A stretch of 64,000 nucleotides of DNA from Thermosulfidibacter sp. (GTDB lineage: Bacteria > Thermosulfidibacterota > Thermosulfidibacteria > Thermosulfidibacterales > Thermosulfidibacteraceae). The number at the start of each line of letters is the position of its first letter. Position 1 is the stretch's first letter. A program made the position numbers and the translations under genes. Where the stretch lies: the NCBI GenBank assembly GCA_023269715.1, contig JAGDVO010000007.1:1-64000 (forward strand), written 5' to 3'. This document shows positions 1 through 8,472 of the stretch, piece by piece. A model generated the notes under the pieces. The model had not been told where the DNA came from and did no database searches. It saw only the letters and a list, made by a program, of their open reading frames with translations.

Positions 1-591
1 AACTATAGGTGTCCTTACTGTTACAATGTTTCCTTGGTTGAGGGAACTGATATAGAGAGGATAGAGGAAAGTACAATAGTGGAGTTTCTGGAAAGTAGGA
101 GGAGGTTTGTAAGTGCTGTGGTTATAACTGGTGGGGAGCCTACTATCCATGGTAGTAGACTAGTCAGTTTTGCAAAGGAACTTAAAAATAGGGGATTTCT
201 TGTAAAGTTGGATACCAATGGTTCCAATCCTCATATTTTAGAAAATTTGGTAGATCATATTGACTACTGTTCTGTAGATCTAAAGACCGATGAGAGGAGG
301 TATCCATTGATTGGCGGTGATTTTTGGGTAGTTTTGGATTCAGTTAAGGTTTTAAGGAGTGCTGATCTTTCCTATGAAATAAGGATTCCCATGGTTCCAC
401 TTTTTGTAGATGAGGAGATGCTCCTATTCATAAGGAAGTTTTTAATGGAAGGTGAGAGGATCGTTTTAAAGAGGTTTATCCCCTATTTTGGGACACTCGA
501 TAGGACTTTTTCTAACCTTCAACCCTATCCTCCAAGTATAGTTGACAGGTTTATCGAGATTTTAGATGGCTTTTGTGTTTCTGTAATATAG
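1..591 (+). CDS. Radical SAM activating protein, NrdG2-like (5' truncated)
   Basis: The reading frame is open from base 1, so the start lies outside the window. The first residues read NYRCPYCYN, the end of the CxxxCxxC motif that binds the radical-SAM 4Fe-4S cluster. ITGGEPT (the SAM-binding GGEP motif) and KLDTNGSNP follow. This pattern matches the NrdG2 subgroup of anaerobic ribonucleotide reductase activating enzymes, which generate the glycyl radical; that assignment is by family resemblance. About 25 N-terminal residues are probably missing. The 3' end overlaps the convergent murJ gene by 41 bases. A PflA-like activase of another glycyl radical enzyme is the main alternative. Confidence 0.8.
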   Translation, partial: NYRCPYCYNVSLVEGTDIERIEESTIVEFLESRRRFVSAVVITGGEPTIHGSRLVSFAKELKNRGFLVKLDTNGSNPHILENLVDHIDYCSVDLKTDERRYPLIGGDFWVVLDSVKVLRSADLSYEIRIPMVPLFVDEEMLLFIRKFLMEGERIVLKRFIPYFGTLDRTFSNLQPYPPSIVDRFIEILDGFCVSVI

Positions 592-2086
592 ATACTACCA
601 AGATTACATAGGGAATAAAAAATACAAGTACTCTGAGTAGAAAGGAGAACGCCCTATGTATGAATCTTTGGTTGTAGTTATAAGGTACCAGAGTGGATAG
701 GATTCCAAAGGTCAGAGTAGTAGCTGATATTACGAAAAGTGTAAATAACTTGTTCTTATCCGGTATCAATTCTGAAATTTCCATTTTCTTTGTTTTGAGC
801 CTAAGCGAGAGGTATGTGAGTTGTACAATCGAAGATATGGATGTTGCAAGGGCGATTCCAGCCTGATAGAGGAAATGTAGCAAAATATAACCCAATAGCG
901 CATTTGAAATTATGGATACTAATGCCCCCTGTCTTGGAGTGATAAGATCTTTGTGGGCTTGGTATAGAGAGATTAGAATTTTCTGTACGGAATAGAAGGG
1001 TAGTCCTATTGAATACATGGCTAATGTAAAGGCAACCGGATCTACTAAATTTAAACTAAAGGCACCTCTCCTGTAGAGTAGGTCTATTATCTGATGCTTG
1101 TTTGTCACTATAAATATGGTGATAGGTATATTCACCATTGATACAAAGAATATGGAAAACTTGACTTCCTCTATTAGCTTTTCTCTATTGTTGGATGCTA
1201 CTAGTTCTGAGGCGTGCGGTAGAAATACGTTACCCAAAGACACTGCAAATAGGGAAAGAGGTAGCAAAAATAACCTATTTGCGTAGTAGAGGATGGAAAT
1301 ACTAGCTTTTGGAAGGAGAGAGGCGAGGATAGTATCCACAAAAAGGTTTATCTGGTATACGGTTGTTCCTATAGCGGCTGGGATCATAAGTTTTACAGCT
1401 TCCTTTACCTTTCCTTCAAAAGGTTTTCCTATAGGTTTTGATGTGAGTCCATATCTTATCGTGCCATACTTTATGAATAAGTACTGGACTATGCCACCTG
1501 TCACCCATCCTATTATAGGGGCTATAATCGGTTCATCAAAAAGTTTGTGTAGCAATATGAAAGCTATAACTGTTATGTTTAAAAGTACTGGGGAAAAGGA
1601 AAAGTAGAAGAAGTTTTTTTTGTAGTATAATACGCTACTTTCAATTACTGTTAGACTAAGAAAGAATATATACAGAAAAGATATCCTAGTTAGAGATACC
1701 GTTAGATTGTATAGGTCCTTATACCTTGAGAATCCAGGTGCCGTTACTTTTACTATGATAGGGGTGAGTAGTATCCCAACCGCTGTAATAATTCCCGAAA
1801 TTATCATTATACTTACAAAACTGGAATTTATAAATCTTTTAAGTTGTTTTTCGTTTTTTTCCAATTCATACAGAAAGGGTACAAAAGCTGGAAATAAGGT
1901 ATTCTCTCCTAGTAATTCCCTAAACGCGTTTGGTATTCTTATAGCTATGAAAAAGGCGTCGGTATAACCTGAAGCTCCAAAGTATTTAGCGAAAAGAAGG
2001 TCTCTTATATAACCGAATATTCTAGATATGAATGTTGATGTTGAAAAAATGAGCATTCCCTTTATTATGCCTTTTTTCCTACTCAT
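551..2086 (-). CDS. murJ: Lipid II flippase MurJ (MviN family)
   Basis: This 511-residue, very hydrophobic protein has the length and about 14 membrane segments usual for MurJ. MurJ moves the peptidoglycan precursor lipid II across the inner membrane. The N-terminal region reads STFISRIFGYIRDLLFAKYFG, with ASGYTDAFFIAIRIPNAFREL after it; this is the conserved MviN opening. It is the last gene of a minus-strand operon, and its ATG overlaps the end of the PAP2 gene by 8 bases. Its 3' end overlaps the convergent radical SAM gene, leaving no room for a separate terminator. Confidence 0.93.
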   Translation of the reverse strand: MSRKKGIIKGMLIFSTSTFISRIFGYIRDLLFAKYFGASGYTDAFFIAIRIPNAFRELLGENTLFPAFVPFLYELEKNEKQLKRFINSSFVSIMIISGIITAVGILLTPIIVKVTAPGFSRYKDLYNLTVSLTRISFLYIFFLSLTVIESSVLYYKKNFFYFSFSPVLLNITVIAFILLHKLFDEPIIAPIIGWVTGGIVQYLFIKYGTIRYGLTSKPIGKPFEGKVKEAVKLMIPAAIGTTVYQINLFVDTILASLLPKASISILYYANRLFLLPLSLFAVSLGNVFLPHASELVASNNREKLIEEVKFSIFFVSMVNIPITIFIVTNKHQIIDLLYRRGAFSLNLVDPVAFTLAMYSIGLPFYSVQKILISLYQAHKDLITPRQGALVSIISNALLGYILLHFLYQAGIALATSISSIVQLTYLSLRLKTKKMEISELIPDKNKLFTLFVISATTLTFGILSTLVPYNYNQRFIHRAFSFLLRVLVFFIPYVILVVSILQKHKSHLKSR

Positions 2087-2897
2087 TTTTCCCTAGTCTA
2101 AATAGAATGTTTGATATGGGAACTGATATCATAAATAGAGTAACACCTGCTATTACGTCCGTCATCCAATGGTATTTATGGTAAATGGTAGCCAGTATTA
2201 TCCCCAGGGTTATTGGTAAAAGCAGTAAAAAGGTCTTTTTGTGTTTTCTGACTATATAAAGGCAGGCTAAGCTAACTGCGGTATGACCACTAGGGAAACA
2301 GTCGAATTTTGTGGGCTCAAGTTTATCTAGAATCTCTTTGATTTTGCTGGCTAACACTTCCTGTTTCTTGGGGTTACTGTTATTAAGTACGAATCTTGGC
2401 CCCACTGCTGGGACTAAGAAATAGCCTAAATAGGATAAGTAAAAGGTTACAAGTATAGTTGTGAGCCCTAATCTAAAAGCTTTTCTATCCCGATTGTAAA
2501 GGGATATACCAGCAATCACGGGAACAAAAAAATAAAGCGTATAACATATCTGCAGAACATCAGAAAGTATAGGACTTTGAAGTTTATCTACTATCTCGAA
2601 GGGGTTTCTGCCGAAAAAAATGTGCTTATCGATTTCAAAAAGGAATCTATCGTAACACACGGGGTTTATAGCTTCTACAAGTCCCCTTAGATTCATAAAA
2701 TATGTTGGGACTAGTATCAAGCTGTACCAGTTTCTTATGATCTCTATTTTTGATCTTGACGCAATCAGAATGATAACAATTGCCAATATTTCCACTAATA
2801 GATGGATATAAAAACCTTTTATTTTGGCTGATCCTAGGATAGTCAGAAAAAGCATTATTACGCCGAATGTGAGATTTATTGTGTCTTCTATTTTCAT
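2079..2897 (-). CDS. PAP2-superfamily membrane phosphatase/transferase
   Basis: This integral membrane protein of 272 residues has about six hydrophobic segments. The motif CFPSGHTAVS is the PAP2 PSGH block, and HYHWMTDVIAG holds the catalytic His and Asp of the third block. The arginine that normally starts that third block (SRxxxxxHxxxD) is not visible, which is more like the PAP2_3 (Aur1-like) branch than classical lipid phosphatases. Substrates could be phosphatidate, undecaprenyl pyrophosphate or a phospholipid headgroup. It lies between the MEMO1-like gene and murJ, so a role in envelope lipid metabolism is a reasonable inference. Confidence 0.75.
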   Translation of the reverse strand: MKIEDTINLTFGVIMLFLTILGSAKIKGFYIHLLVEILAIVIILIASRSKIEIIRNWYSLILVPTYFMNLRGLVEAINPVCYDRFLFEIDKHIFFGRNPFEIVDKLQSPILSDVLQICYTLYFFVPVIAGISLYNRDRKAFRLGLTTILVTFYLSYLGYFLVPAVGPRFVLNNSNPKKQEVLASKIKEILDKLEPTKFDCFPSGHTAVSLACLYIVRKHKKTFLLLLPITLGIILATIYHKYHWMTDVIAGVTLFMISVPISNILFRLGKNE

Positions 2898-2908
2898 TGG
2901 ATTGTTTT

Positions 2909-3724
2909 TCAGATTATTATTATACCACTGTATCCTACTACTTGGCTAGTATCCCCTGTGATATCGCCACTTGTCATGTATCTTACCAATTCTGCTTTTG
3001 TGGCACCAAGCTGTATGGCAGAGGAAAGAACCACAAAAGTTGGCATAACACCACACATTGAAACCTCTTTCTTTATTACTCTTTCTAACATTTCAACGGG
3101 ATCTAGTTTTAGTATCGCTTCGATTACATAACTATCCTTTTCATAGGCCACCTTATTGGGTTCGTAGTGGGTAAAATCTGTGCTGGATATTAAGAGTACA
3201 TCTCTCCCATATTCTTTCACAGCATTTGTTATTGCATTTGCTAGATCGTTTAACTTTTCCAAGTTTTTTGTACCTACAACTATTGGTACAAGGGTTACGT
3301 CTCTCCTAAAGTATTGTATTATTGGTAGTTGAACTTCTATGGAATGTTCTCCTATATGCGCGAGAGAATCGTTTTCTAGATAACGTGACTTTTCTAGTAT
3401 TTTTTGAGCTAATTCTTCGTTTATAGGGATTTCACCAAAAGGTGTTATCCATACACCTTCAGCCATTATAGAAAGAGGTGCTCCGAGTCCTGTGTGATTT
3501 GGACCTAAGATTATCAGATCCCTTGGTATCAGAACATTCGCGATAGTTTCTGCTGCCACATAACCTGAGTATACGTATCCCGCATGAGGTGATATGACCG
3601 CTATAGCTTTCTTTGGTATCGGTGCTTTTGAGGGTAGTAGTTTTTCTATCATCTCAGTTAGTCTGATAGGATCTTTGGGATAGAAGTATCCTGCAACATG
3701 AGGTTTTCTTATATAACTACTCAC
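2909..3724 (-). CDS. MEMO1 family protein (AmmeMemoRadiSam system protein B type)
   Basis: The 271-residue protein begins with the family signature RKPHVAGYFYP and continues with VISPHAGYVYSGYVAAETIA, ILGPNHTG and ISSTDFTHYEP. The conserved His/Asp residues of these blocks form the extradiol-dioxygenase-like pocket of MEMO1. Its biochemical role in bacteria is unsettled. Related genes often sit with an AMMECR1 gene and a specific radical SAM gene, but neither is next to it here; the radical SAM gene at the window start is of a different subgroup. The GTG start is preceded by GGAGG, 11 bases downstream of the cvpA-like stop. Confidence 0.88.
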   Translation of the reverse strand: MSSYIRKPHVAGYFYPKDPIRLTEMIEKLLPSKAPIPKKAIAVISPHAGYVYSGYVAAETIANVLIPRDLIILGPNHTGLGAPLSIMAEGVWITPFGEIPINEELAQKILEKSRYLENDSLAHIGEHSIEVQLPIIQYFRRDVTLVPIVVGTKNLEKLNDLANAITNAVKEYGRDVLLISSTDFTHYEPNKVAYEKDSYVIEAILKLDPVEMLERVIKKEVSMCGVMPTFVVLSSAIQLGATKAELVRYMTSGDITGDTSQVVGYSGIIII

Positions 3725-3734
3725 TTCGCGCCTC

Positions 3735-4202
3735 CTAATGAGCTCTTATGAGGTTTTTTATTATATTAATATACCATTCCACAAGGGGTAAAAGCTTGCT
3801 ATTTTCAAAGGGACGTTCGCCTGCAATTCCGTTTACAAGTATGAATATAAAGGAAGCTATCGTCAGCCCTTTGATTATGCCTATAACCAGTCCACTTATA
3901 CGGTTGGCTATGGTCAGATGTATCACCTTTAAACCAGTTTCTACCATCTGAGTTAAGAACATTATTACAAGTTTAGTAATAAGGAAAAGTGTTATAAATG
4001 CAAGCATCCTACCTATCAACTCTGAGTTAACAAAGCTAACGCTCAGCACCTTGAGATAGAATGAGTTGTTAAATTTATAAGCTACGAAAAGGGATATAAA
4101 GGTACCCGTTAAAGACAACAATTCCCTTATCAAACCTTTTCTGAAACCACTAAAGGCGAAGATAACTACGAGTACTAATGTTATAAGGTCAAACCAGTTC
4201 AT
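3735..4202 (-). CDS. CvpA family membrane protein
   Basis: The 155 residues begin MNWFDLITLVLVVIFAFSGF and continue with RKGLIRELLSLTG, the typical CvpA opening. Four hydrophobic segments are visible. CvpA proteins affect envelope integrity and colicin V export in enterobacteria, but no molecular activity is firmly known. The ATG overlaps the stop of the upstream BamD-like gene in an ATGA arrangement, so the two are translationally coupled. Confidence 0.82.
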   Translation of the reverse strand: MNWFDLITLVLVVIFAFSGFRKGLIRELLSLTGTFISLFVAYKFNNSFYLKVLSVSFVNSELIGRMLAFITLFLITKLVIMFLTQMVETGLKVIHLTIANRISGLVIGIIKGLTIASFIFILVNGIAGERPFENSKLLPLVEWYINIIKNLIRAH

Positions 4203-5029
4203 TTATATATTCCTAGAAGATCCTCTTTTATTTTCTTTTTAATAGACTCCACAATGCCCTCCTTTTTTTCTCCTTTTAGCTCTGCAAGTTCTTTTTCAGC
4301 TACATCAACGTATTCCCATCCTGGATAAGCTTTTATCAAGCTTTCATAACATTCTATAGCCTCTTTTTTGTCTTTTTTCTTTTCATAGGTTTTACATAGT
4401 AGATAGGTTGCTTCTGCCTTTACGTTTCGGCTGTTAGCCTTATCTATTGCCCTTTTGAACCTTATCTCCGCAGATTGATACTGATCCGTTTTTAGGTAGA
4501 ACTTCCCCACATATATATCGTTTTCTGCCAGCCTTTCTTCACATTCTTTCAGCTTTTTCTTTGCCTCTTGGATCCATGGACTCAGCGGATAGTTATCTGT
4601 GAGTTTTTTGAATGTTTCGATAGCTTTTATGGTGTAGGTTTGATCTCTATCGGGAGGCTTCATAAGGTTGTAATAGCATAATCCGAGCTTGTACATAACA
4701 TAATCGCTATTTGGACTTAGAGGGTACATTTTTAGGTAATCTTCGTAAATTGCAATCGCCTCTTCGTAATTTCCACTACTAAAATAGGATTCTGCTAGGT
4801 TTAATCTGGTATTTTCAACTATCCTACTTTCTGGTGATTGTTCTAGTACCTTTTTGAATAGTTGTTGGGCCTCTTTGTAATCTTTTTTCATTAGCGCTGC
4901 TTCTGCCTTTTTATAAGTGATTTCTGGGTTTTCTTCTTCCTTTGGTTTTTCCTTGCTACCGATAAAGGGGATATAAGAGCATGATGAGAGAAGTAGTACA
5001 CTCGATATTAACAGGGTGAACTTTTTCAT
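4199..5029 (-). CDS. BamD-like TPR outer-membrane assembly lipoprotein
   Basis: The N-terminus is a lipoprotein signal peptide ending in LLSSC, so Cys17 should be lipidated. The remainder carries about five tetratricopeptide repeats (for example AEAALMKKDYKEAQQLFKKV, AESYFSSGNYEEAIAIYEDY and EIRFKRAIDKA). At 276 residues it is close to the size of BamD/ComL/YfiO, which helps fold outer-membrane proteins into the BAM complex. A YbgF/CpoB-like TPR protein is the main alternative. The gene is coupled by ATGA overlaps to the DUF507 gene before it and the cvpA-like gene after it. Confidence 0.8.
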   Translation of the reverse strand: MKKFTLLISSVLLLSSCSYIPFIGSKEKPKEEENPEITYKKAEAALMKKDYKEAQQLFKKVLEQSPESRIVENTRLNLAESYFSSGNYEEAIAIYEDYLKMYPLSPNSDYVMYKLGLCYYNLMKPPDRDQTYTIKAIETFKKLTDNYPLSPWIQEAKKKLKECEERLAENDIYVGKFYLKTDQYQSAEIRFKRAIDKANSRNVKAEATYLLCKTYEKKKDKKEAIECYESLIKAYPGWEYVDVAEKELAELKGEKKEGIVESIKKKIKEDLLGIYK

Positions 5030-5295
5030 TTTTTTAGCCTCACCGATATTTCTTCGTTAAAATACTTTTCGTAGAGTATTTGCCAAGAAGGCGAACCTTC
5101 TGGAGGTGCCTTTTTTGAACTTAAAATTTTATTCCTTATCTTCTCGTCTATCGATTCTAAAAGTTTAGCATCCCTTGTTAAAGTGTTTATTATGCATGCT
5201 CTAAGTAATCTGGAATTTCTAATGGGTATCTTTAACTTTACAAGTTCTTGGACGATTCTATCTGCAAGATAGAAGGTCCTCTCTCTTGACATCAT
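5026..5295 (-). CDS. DUF507 family protein, copy 1
   Basis: This 89-residue soluble protein opens RERTFYLADRIVQELVK and is rich in charged helices. It ends in ISVRLKK. The pattern resembles DUF507, a small family of unknown function that often occurs as two tandem genes in thermophilic and delta-like bacteria. It follows a second DUF507-like gene directly (ATGA overlap) and is itself coupled to the BamD-like gene. No function can be assigned. Confidence 0.65.
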   Translation of the reverse strand: MMSRERTFYLADRIVQELVKLKIPIRNSRLLRACIINTLTRDAKLLESIDEKIRNKILSSKKAPPEGSPSWQILYEKYFNEEISVRLKK

Positions 5296-5567
5296 ATTGG
5301 AAATCCTCTTTCTTTGGCTATTTTTTCTTTTATTTTTTGGAATAGCTTTTGATAACTAATCCCTTCCCTTTCTACCAGATCAATATGCTCTTTCAGGATT
5401 CGATGTACCTCTTCCTCTATCTTTCTCTCCTCCTCTATGTTACTGTTTATTATATCAAGTACTATCTTGAATAGCTCCCTCTCTTCTATTTCCACTAGTT
5501 TCTGTTCTATTAGCGACTTGGTAAGGCTTTTTGCTAGGAAAGCTGCTATAGTGTTGTTTAACTTCAT
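5292..5567 (-). CDS. DUF507 family protein, copy 2
   Basis: With the ATG at 5567 this is a protein of 91 residues beginning MKLNNTIAAFLAKSLTKSL. It is helical and strongly charged, and is the probable partner of the adjacent DUF507 gene. An in-frame TTG at 5591 would add eight residues, but it falls inside the predicted promoter. No Shine-Dalgarno sequence precedes the ATG. It is the first gene of the operon that runs down to murJ. Confidence 0.65.
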   Translation of the reverse strand: MKLNNTIAAFLAKSLTKSLIEQKLVEIEERELFKIVLDIINSNIEEERKIEEEVHRILKEHIDLVEREGISYQKLFQKIKEKIAKERGFPI

Positions 5568-5574
5568 GCTATAG

Positions 5575-5603
5575 ATTATATAGAGTAACAATAGATTTTA
5601 CAA
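5575..5603 (-). promoter_or_regulatory. Sigma-70 promoter, probably leaderless
   Basis: On the minus strand TTGTAA (5598-5603) and TATAAT (5575-5580) are separated by 17 bases. The ATG of the first DUF507 gene begins seven bases after the -10 box, about where transcription should start, and no ribosome binding site is visible. The transcript would therefore have essentially no leader. Confidence 0.6.
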
Positions 5604-5627
5604 TAAGAGTGGGAGGTGCACCTTGTT

Positions 5628-6245
5628 ATGAGAATAGTGGTTGCTACTAAAAATCAGGGTAAAATAAAAGAGATAAAGGAACTACTCGGTGATATCGAAG
5701 GCCTCGAAATACTATCTATGATAGATTTTGATGATTTGAAGGATGTTGAGATAGAAGAGAATGGAGCTACCTTTGAGGAAAACGCTTATATAAAGGCTCT
5801 TTTTGTAGCTAAAAAGACGGGCTTACCAGCACTTGCTGATGATTCAGGATTAGAGGTGGACGTACTTGGTGGTAGACCTGGTGTAAAGTCAGCGAGATTC
5901 GGAGGCCCTGGGCTCACGGATGGGGAAAGGAACGAGAAACTTTTGGCTCTTCTGAAGAATGTTCCCCTGAAGGATAGGACTGCGCGTTTTAAGTGTGTTA
6001 TGGTGCTTGTTGTGCCTCCTGATTTTGAAAGGTATGTTACCTATGGGGTTTGTGAGGGTGTTATAGTGGATAAACCGCGTGGTACTTTTGGATTCGGTTA
6101 TGATCCGATATTTTATCTGCCTAAATTTGGTAAAACGATGGCAGAACTTACCACGGAAGAAAAAAACGCGATGAGTCATAGAGGTAAAGCTTTAAGAACT
6201 ATGAAAGAGATAATAAAGGAAGTTCTGTTTGGAAAAAGTTATTAA
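5628..6245 (+). CDS. rdgB: dITP/XTP pyrophosphatase (RdgB/HAM1)
   Basis: The protein starts MRIVVATKNQGKIKEIKELL and contains FEENAYIKA, ADDSGLEVD, PGVKSARFGG, FGYDPIFY and MSHRGKAL, all hallmarks of the HAM1/RdgB family. These enzymes hydrolyse dITP, ITP and XTP to monophosphates and so keep deaminated purines out of DNA and RNA. I chose ATG 5628 because GGGAGGTG lies nine bases upstream; an in-frame GTG at 5616 overlaps that site. The next gene starts directly at the base after its stop codon. Confidence 0.95.
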   Translation: MRIVVATKNQGKIKEIKELLGDIEGLEILSMIDFDDLKDVEIEENGATFEENAYIKALFVAKKTGLPALADDSGLEVDVLGGRPGVKSARFGGPGLTDGERNEKLLALLKNVPLKDRTARFKCVMVLVVPPDFERYVTYGVCEGVIVDKPRGTFGFGYDPIFYLPKFGKTMAELTTEEKNAMSHRGKALRTMKEIIKEVLFGKSY

Positions 6246-7493
6246 ATGGGTGTAAAAGTAGTTAGTATCTCTAGAAACTCCATCTTCTATAAAGCTGGTC
6301 TCAGAAAGGGCGATTCTATAGTTGCTATAAATGGGAAAGAGGTAGTGGATGTGATCGATTTAATGTTTTACAAAGGGGAATCGGTATCTTTAAAGGTTAA
6401 AAGGGATAAAGGAACGTTCGAGTTGAATTTTAATGATTTTGATTATGGTGGTGTGGAATTTGAAGAATTGAAGGCTATCCCATGTAGATTAAGGTGTTTG
6501 TTCTGCTTTATGGATCAGATGCCAAAGGGCCTTAGATCCTCTCTTTACTTTAAAGATGACGATTACAGGCTTTCTTTCCTTTACGGTAACTATATCACAC
6601 TTACCAATTTAAAGGAAAGAGATTTAATAAGGATTAAAGAATATAATCTATCTCCCCTTTTCGTTTCTGTTCACTCTACAATACCGTCCATAAGATCCTT
6701 CATGATGGGTTCAGAAAGGGCAGGAGAAATAATCAACGATCTAAAAAAGCTTAGTAAGTACTGTAAGTTTATTCATACACAGGTAGTCCTCTGCCCTGGT
6801 ATAAACGATGGCTATTCTCTAGAAAAAACCATTTTGGACCTTGCGGATATGTTTCCATTTGTAAGAAGTGTAGCTGTCGTTCCCGTAGGTGTTACTAAGT
6901 ATAGAGATGGACTTTTTCCGATAAAACCTGTTGGTAAAGGTGATGCTATTGAAGTTTTGAAAACTCTTTTGTCCTATGGGGAGAGGTTCTTGAGGGATCT
7001 GGGAACGAGATTTGTATTTCCGGCGGATGAGTTGTTTATAAAGGCGGGTCTTGATTTACCTCCTCCAGATTTTTACGAAGATTTCTGTCAGATGGATGAT
7101 GGTGTGGGTATGATATCCTATTTTCTCTCTAGAGTCAGGAGATATGGAAGAAAGAGAAAGCTAAGGGTTACACTTGTAACAGGTGGGATGTTTTCGCCCT
7201 ATCTAGATAGGGCACTTAAGATGGCTAACTTTTCCGATTACCAGATCTTACCTATTAAAAACAGGTTTTTTGGTAGGTATGTGAATGTTACAGGACTTAT
7301 AGCTGGGAAAGACATTATAGAAACTGTTAAAAGACAGGCTTTATATAAGGATATCTGGATACCTGACGTTATCTTTAACGATGATGGTTTAACGATAGAC
7401 GATATGAATAAACTTGAAATACAAACTTGCCTTCCTCGACATGTAACTGTAGTTCCGTCGGATATAGATTCATTCTTGGATTTTGTCTCTTAA
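6246..7493 (+). CDS. DUF512 radical SAM protein with N-terminal PDZ-like domain
   Basis: The 415-residue protein starts with a PDZ-like segment (SRNSIFYKAGLRKGDSIVAI). A cysteine cluster, CRLRCLFCFMDQMPKGLR, follows at about residue 79. FVSVHST and CPGINDG come later, and the C-terminal half is DUF512-like (FVFPADELFIKAG, VTGGMFSPYL). The same architecture is known as a putative FeS oxidoreductase conserved in cyanobacteria and clostridia. Its substrate is unknown. The gene abuts rdgB without a gap and meets the convergent IclR gene three bases after its stop. Confidence 0.85.
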   Translation: MGVKVVSISRNSIFYKAGLRKGDSIVAINGKEVVDVIDLMFYKGESVSLKVKRDKGTFELNFNDFDYGGVEFEELKAIPCRLRCLFCFMDQMPKGLRSSLYFKDDDYRLSFLYGNYITLTNLKERDLIRIKEYNLSPLFVSVHSTIPSIRSFMMGSERAGEIINDLKKLSKYCKFIHTQVVLCPGINDGYSLEKTILDLADMFPFVRSVAVVPVGVTKYRDGLFPIKPVGKGDAIEVLKTLLSYGERFLRDLGTRFVFPADELFIKAGLDLPPPDFYEDFCQMDDGVGMISYFLSRVRRYGRKRKLRVTLVTGGMFSPYLDRALKMANFSDYQILPIKNRFFGRYVNVTGLIAGKDIIETVKRQALYKDIWIPDVIFNDDGLTIDDMNKLEIQTCLPRHVTVVPSDIDSFLDFVS

Positions 7494-7496
7494 CTT

Positions 7497-8321
7497 CTAG
7501 TACAGGGATCTACCTATCTTTTCCTTTGCTTTAAGACCAATGTTATACCCTAGTTCTTCTGAAATTCTTTTCCCAGCCTCTATTGCTAGAGGAGCTAATT
7601 CATTTTCTATCCTCTCCATGTTTATCCTGGTTATAGGTCCCGATATAGAGAATCCTCCTACAATATTTGTCGTATAGTCAAAGATAGGTACGGCTACACC
7701 TACAACACCTTCTTCTACCTCCTCAAAGTCGATTGCATAACCTCTTTCCCTTACAAATTCTAGTTCCTTGAGGAGGTCAGATTTCTTACGGATAGTTTTT
7801 TCAGTGTATACTGGGAGATCCTCTTCTGGAAAGATCTTGTCGATCTCTTCTCTGCTTTTAAAGGCAAGTATCACCTTTCCAATAGCAGAAGCATTTGGAC
7901 GGTAACGCTGACCGACCCTCGGTACAACTCTAACAGTGTGGGTAGTTTCTTCTATGAGTAGATACACTACGAATTCCCCTCTTAGATCACCTATGTAACA
8001 GGTTTCATTACATTTTTTTACCACTTCCTCCATTATCAGTCTTGATGCCCTGAAGAGTCTGAGTCTAGATCTGTAAATTTCACCTAGCTCAAAAACCTCT
8101 AAACCGATTTTATATTTTTCTGTGGCTTTATCCTTTTCTACGAATCCTCTGAATTCTAGGGTTGCTAGAATTTTAGCAACTTGTACTCTATTTATGCCTG
8201 TTTTTCTTGCTATTGTTGCTATATCCAATTCGCCTTCGTCAAAGTTAAAGCATTCTAAGATCCTAAATGCGTTTAATACAGATTGAACCGAATAACTAGC
8301 CCTTTCCCTCTTTTTGTACAT
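7497..8321 (-). CDS. IclR family transcriptional regulator
   Basis: The 274 residues have the IclR layout. A winged helix lies at about residues 10-75 (SVQSVLNAFRILECF, ATIARKTGINRVQVAKILATLE). An effector domain follows (VPRVGQRYRPNASAIGKVIL, VRERGYAIDFEEVEEGVVGV, AVPIFD). IclR proteins usually control catabolism of aromatic or organic acids; the effector here is unknown. The gene has a good ribosome binding site (AGAGGAG) and its own sigma-70 promoter, which carries a near-perfect palindrome, so autoregulation is likely. It is divergent from the NtrC-type regulator. Confidence 0.9.
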   Translation of the reverse strand: MYKKRERASYSVQSVLNAFRILECFNFDEGELDIATIARKTGINRVQVAKILATLEFRGFVEKDKATEKYKIGLEVFELGEIYRSRLRLFRASRLIMEEVVKKCNETCYIGDLRGEFVVYLLIEETTHTVRVVPRVGQRYRPNASAIGKVILAFKSREEIDKIFPEEDLPVYTEKTIRKKSDLLKELEFVRERGYAIDFEEVEEGVVGVAVPIFDYTTNIVGGFSISGPITRINMERIENELAPLAIEAGKRISEELGYNIGLKAKEKIGRSLY

Positions 8322-8357
8322 TTTTCACTCCTCTTTACATATTTAAGTTGTTTTTAT

Positions 8358-8386
8358 TTATAAAACACAGTTTAATAAAAAGTCAA
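8358..8386 (-). promoter_or_regulatory. IclR gene promoter with overlapping palindrome
   Basis: On the minus strand TTGACT (8381-8386) and TTATAA (8358-8363) are 17 bases apart. The palindrome TTATAAAAC-ACA-GTTTAATAA (8358-8378, one mismatch) covers the -10 box and most of the spacer, a fitting place for autorepression by the IclR protein. The binding assignment is inferred from position. Confidence 0.5.
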
Positions 8387-8387
8387 G

Positions 8388-8416
8388 TTGATTTTTGGAA
8401 TGTGAAAAGTTATACT
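8388..8416 (+). promoter_or_regulatory. Sigma-70 promoter of the NtrC-type regulator
   Basis: TTGATT (8388-8393) and TATACT (8411-8416) are separated by 17 bases and point toward the response regulator, whose GTG is 56 bases further on. The -35 box is one base away from the IclR promoter -35 box on the other strand. Confidence 0.6.
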
Positions 8417-8472
8417 AAAAAAGGTCATTGCTATCAAGAGAGTAAAAGCGTTGTTCTTCATGGAGGTTTGAT

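Noticed and set aside
1-591. The radical SAM gene as the partner of the MEMO1-like protein (AmmeMemoRadiSam system)
   Set aside because: Its motifs (NYRCPYCYN, KLDTNGS) fit the NrdG2 group, not the AmmeMemoRadiSam radical SAM subgroup, and it lies on the opposite strand.
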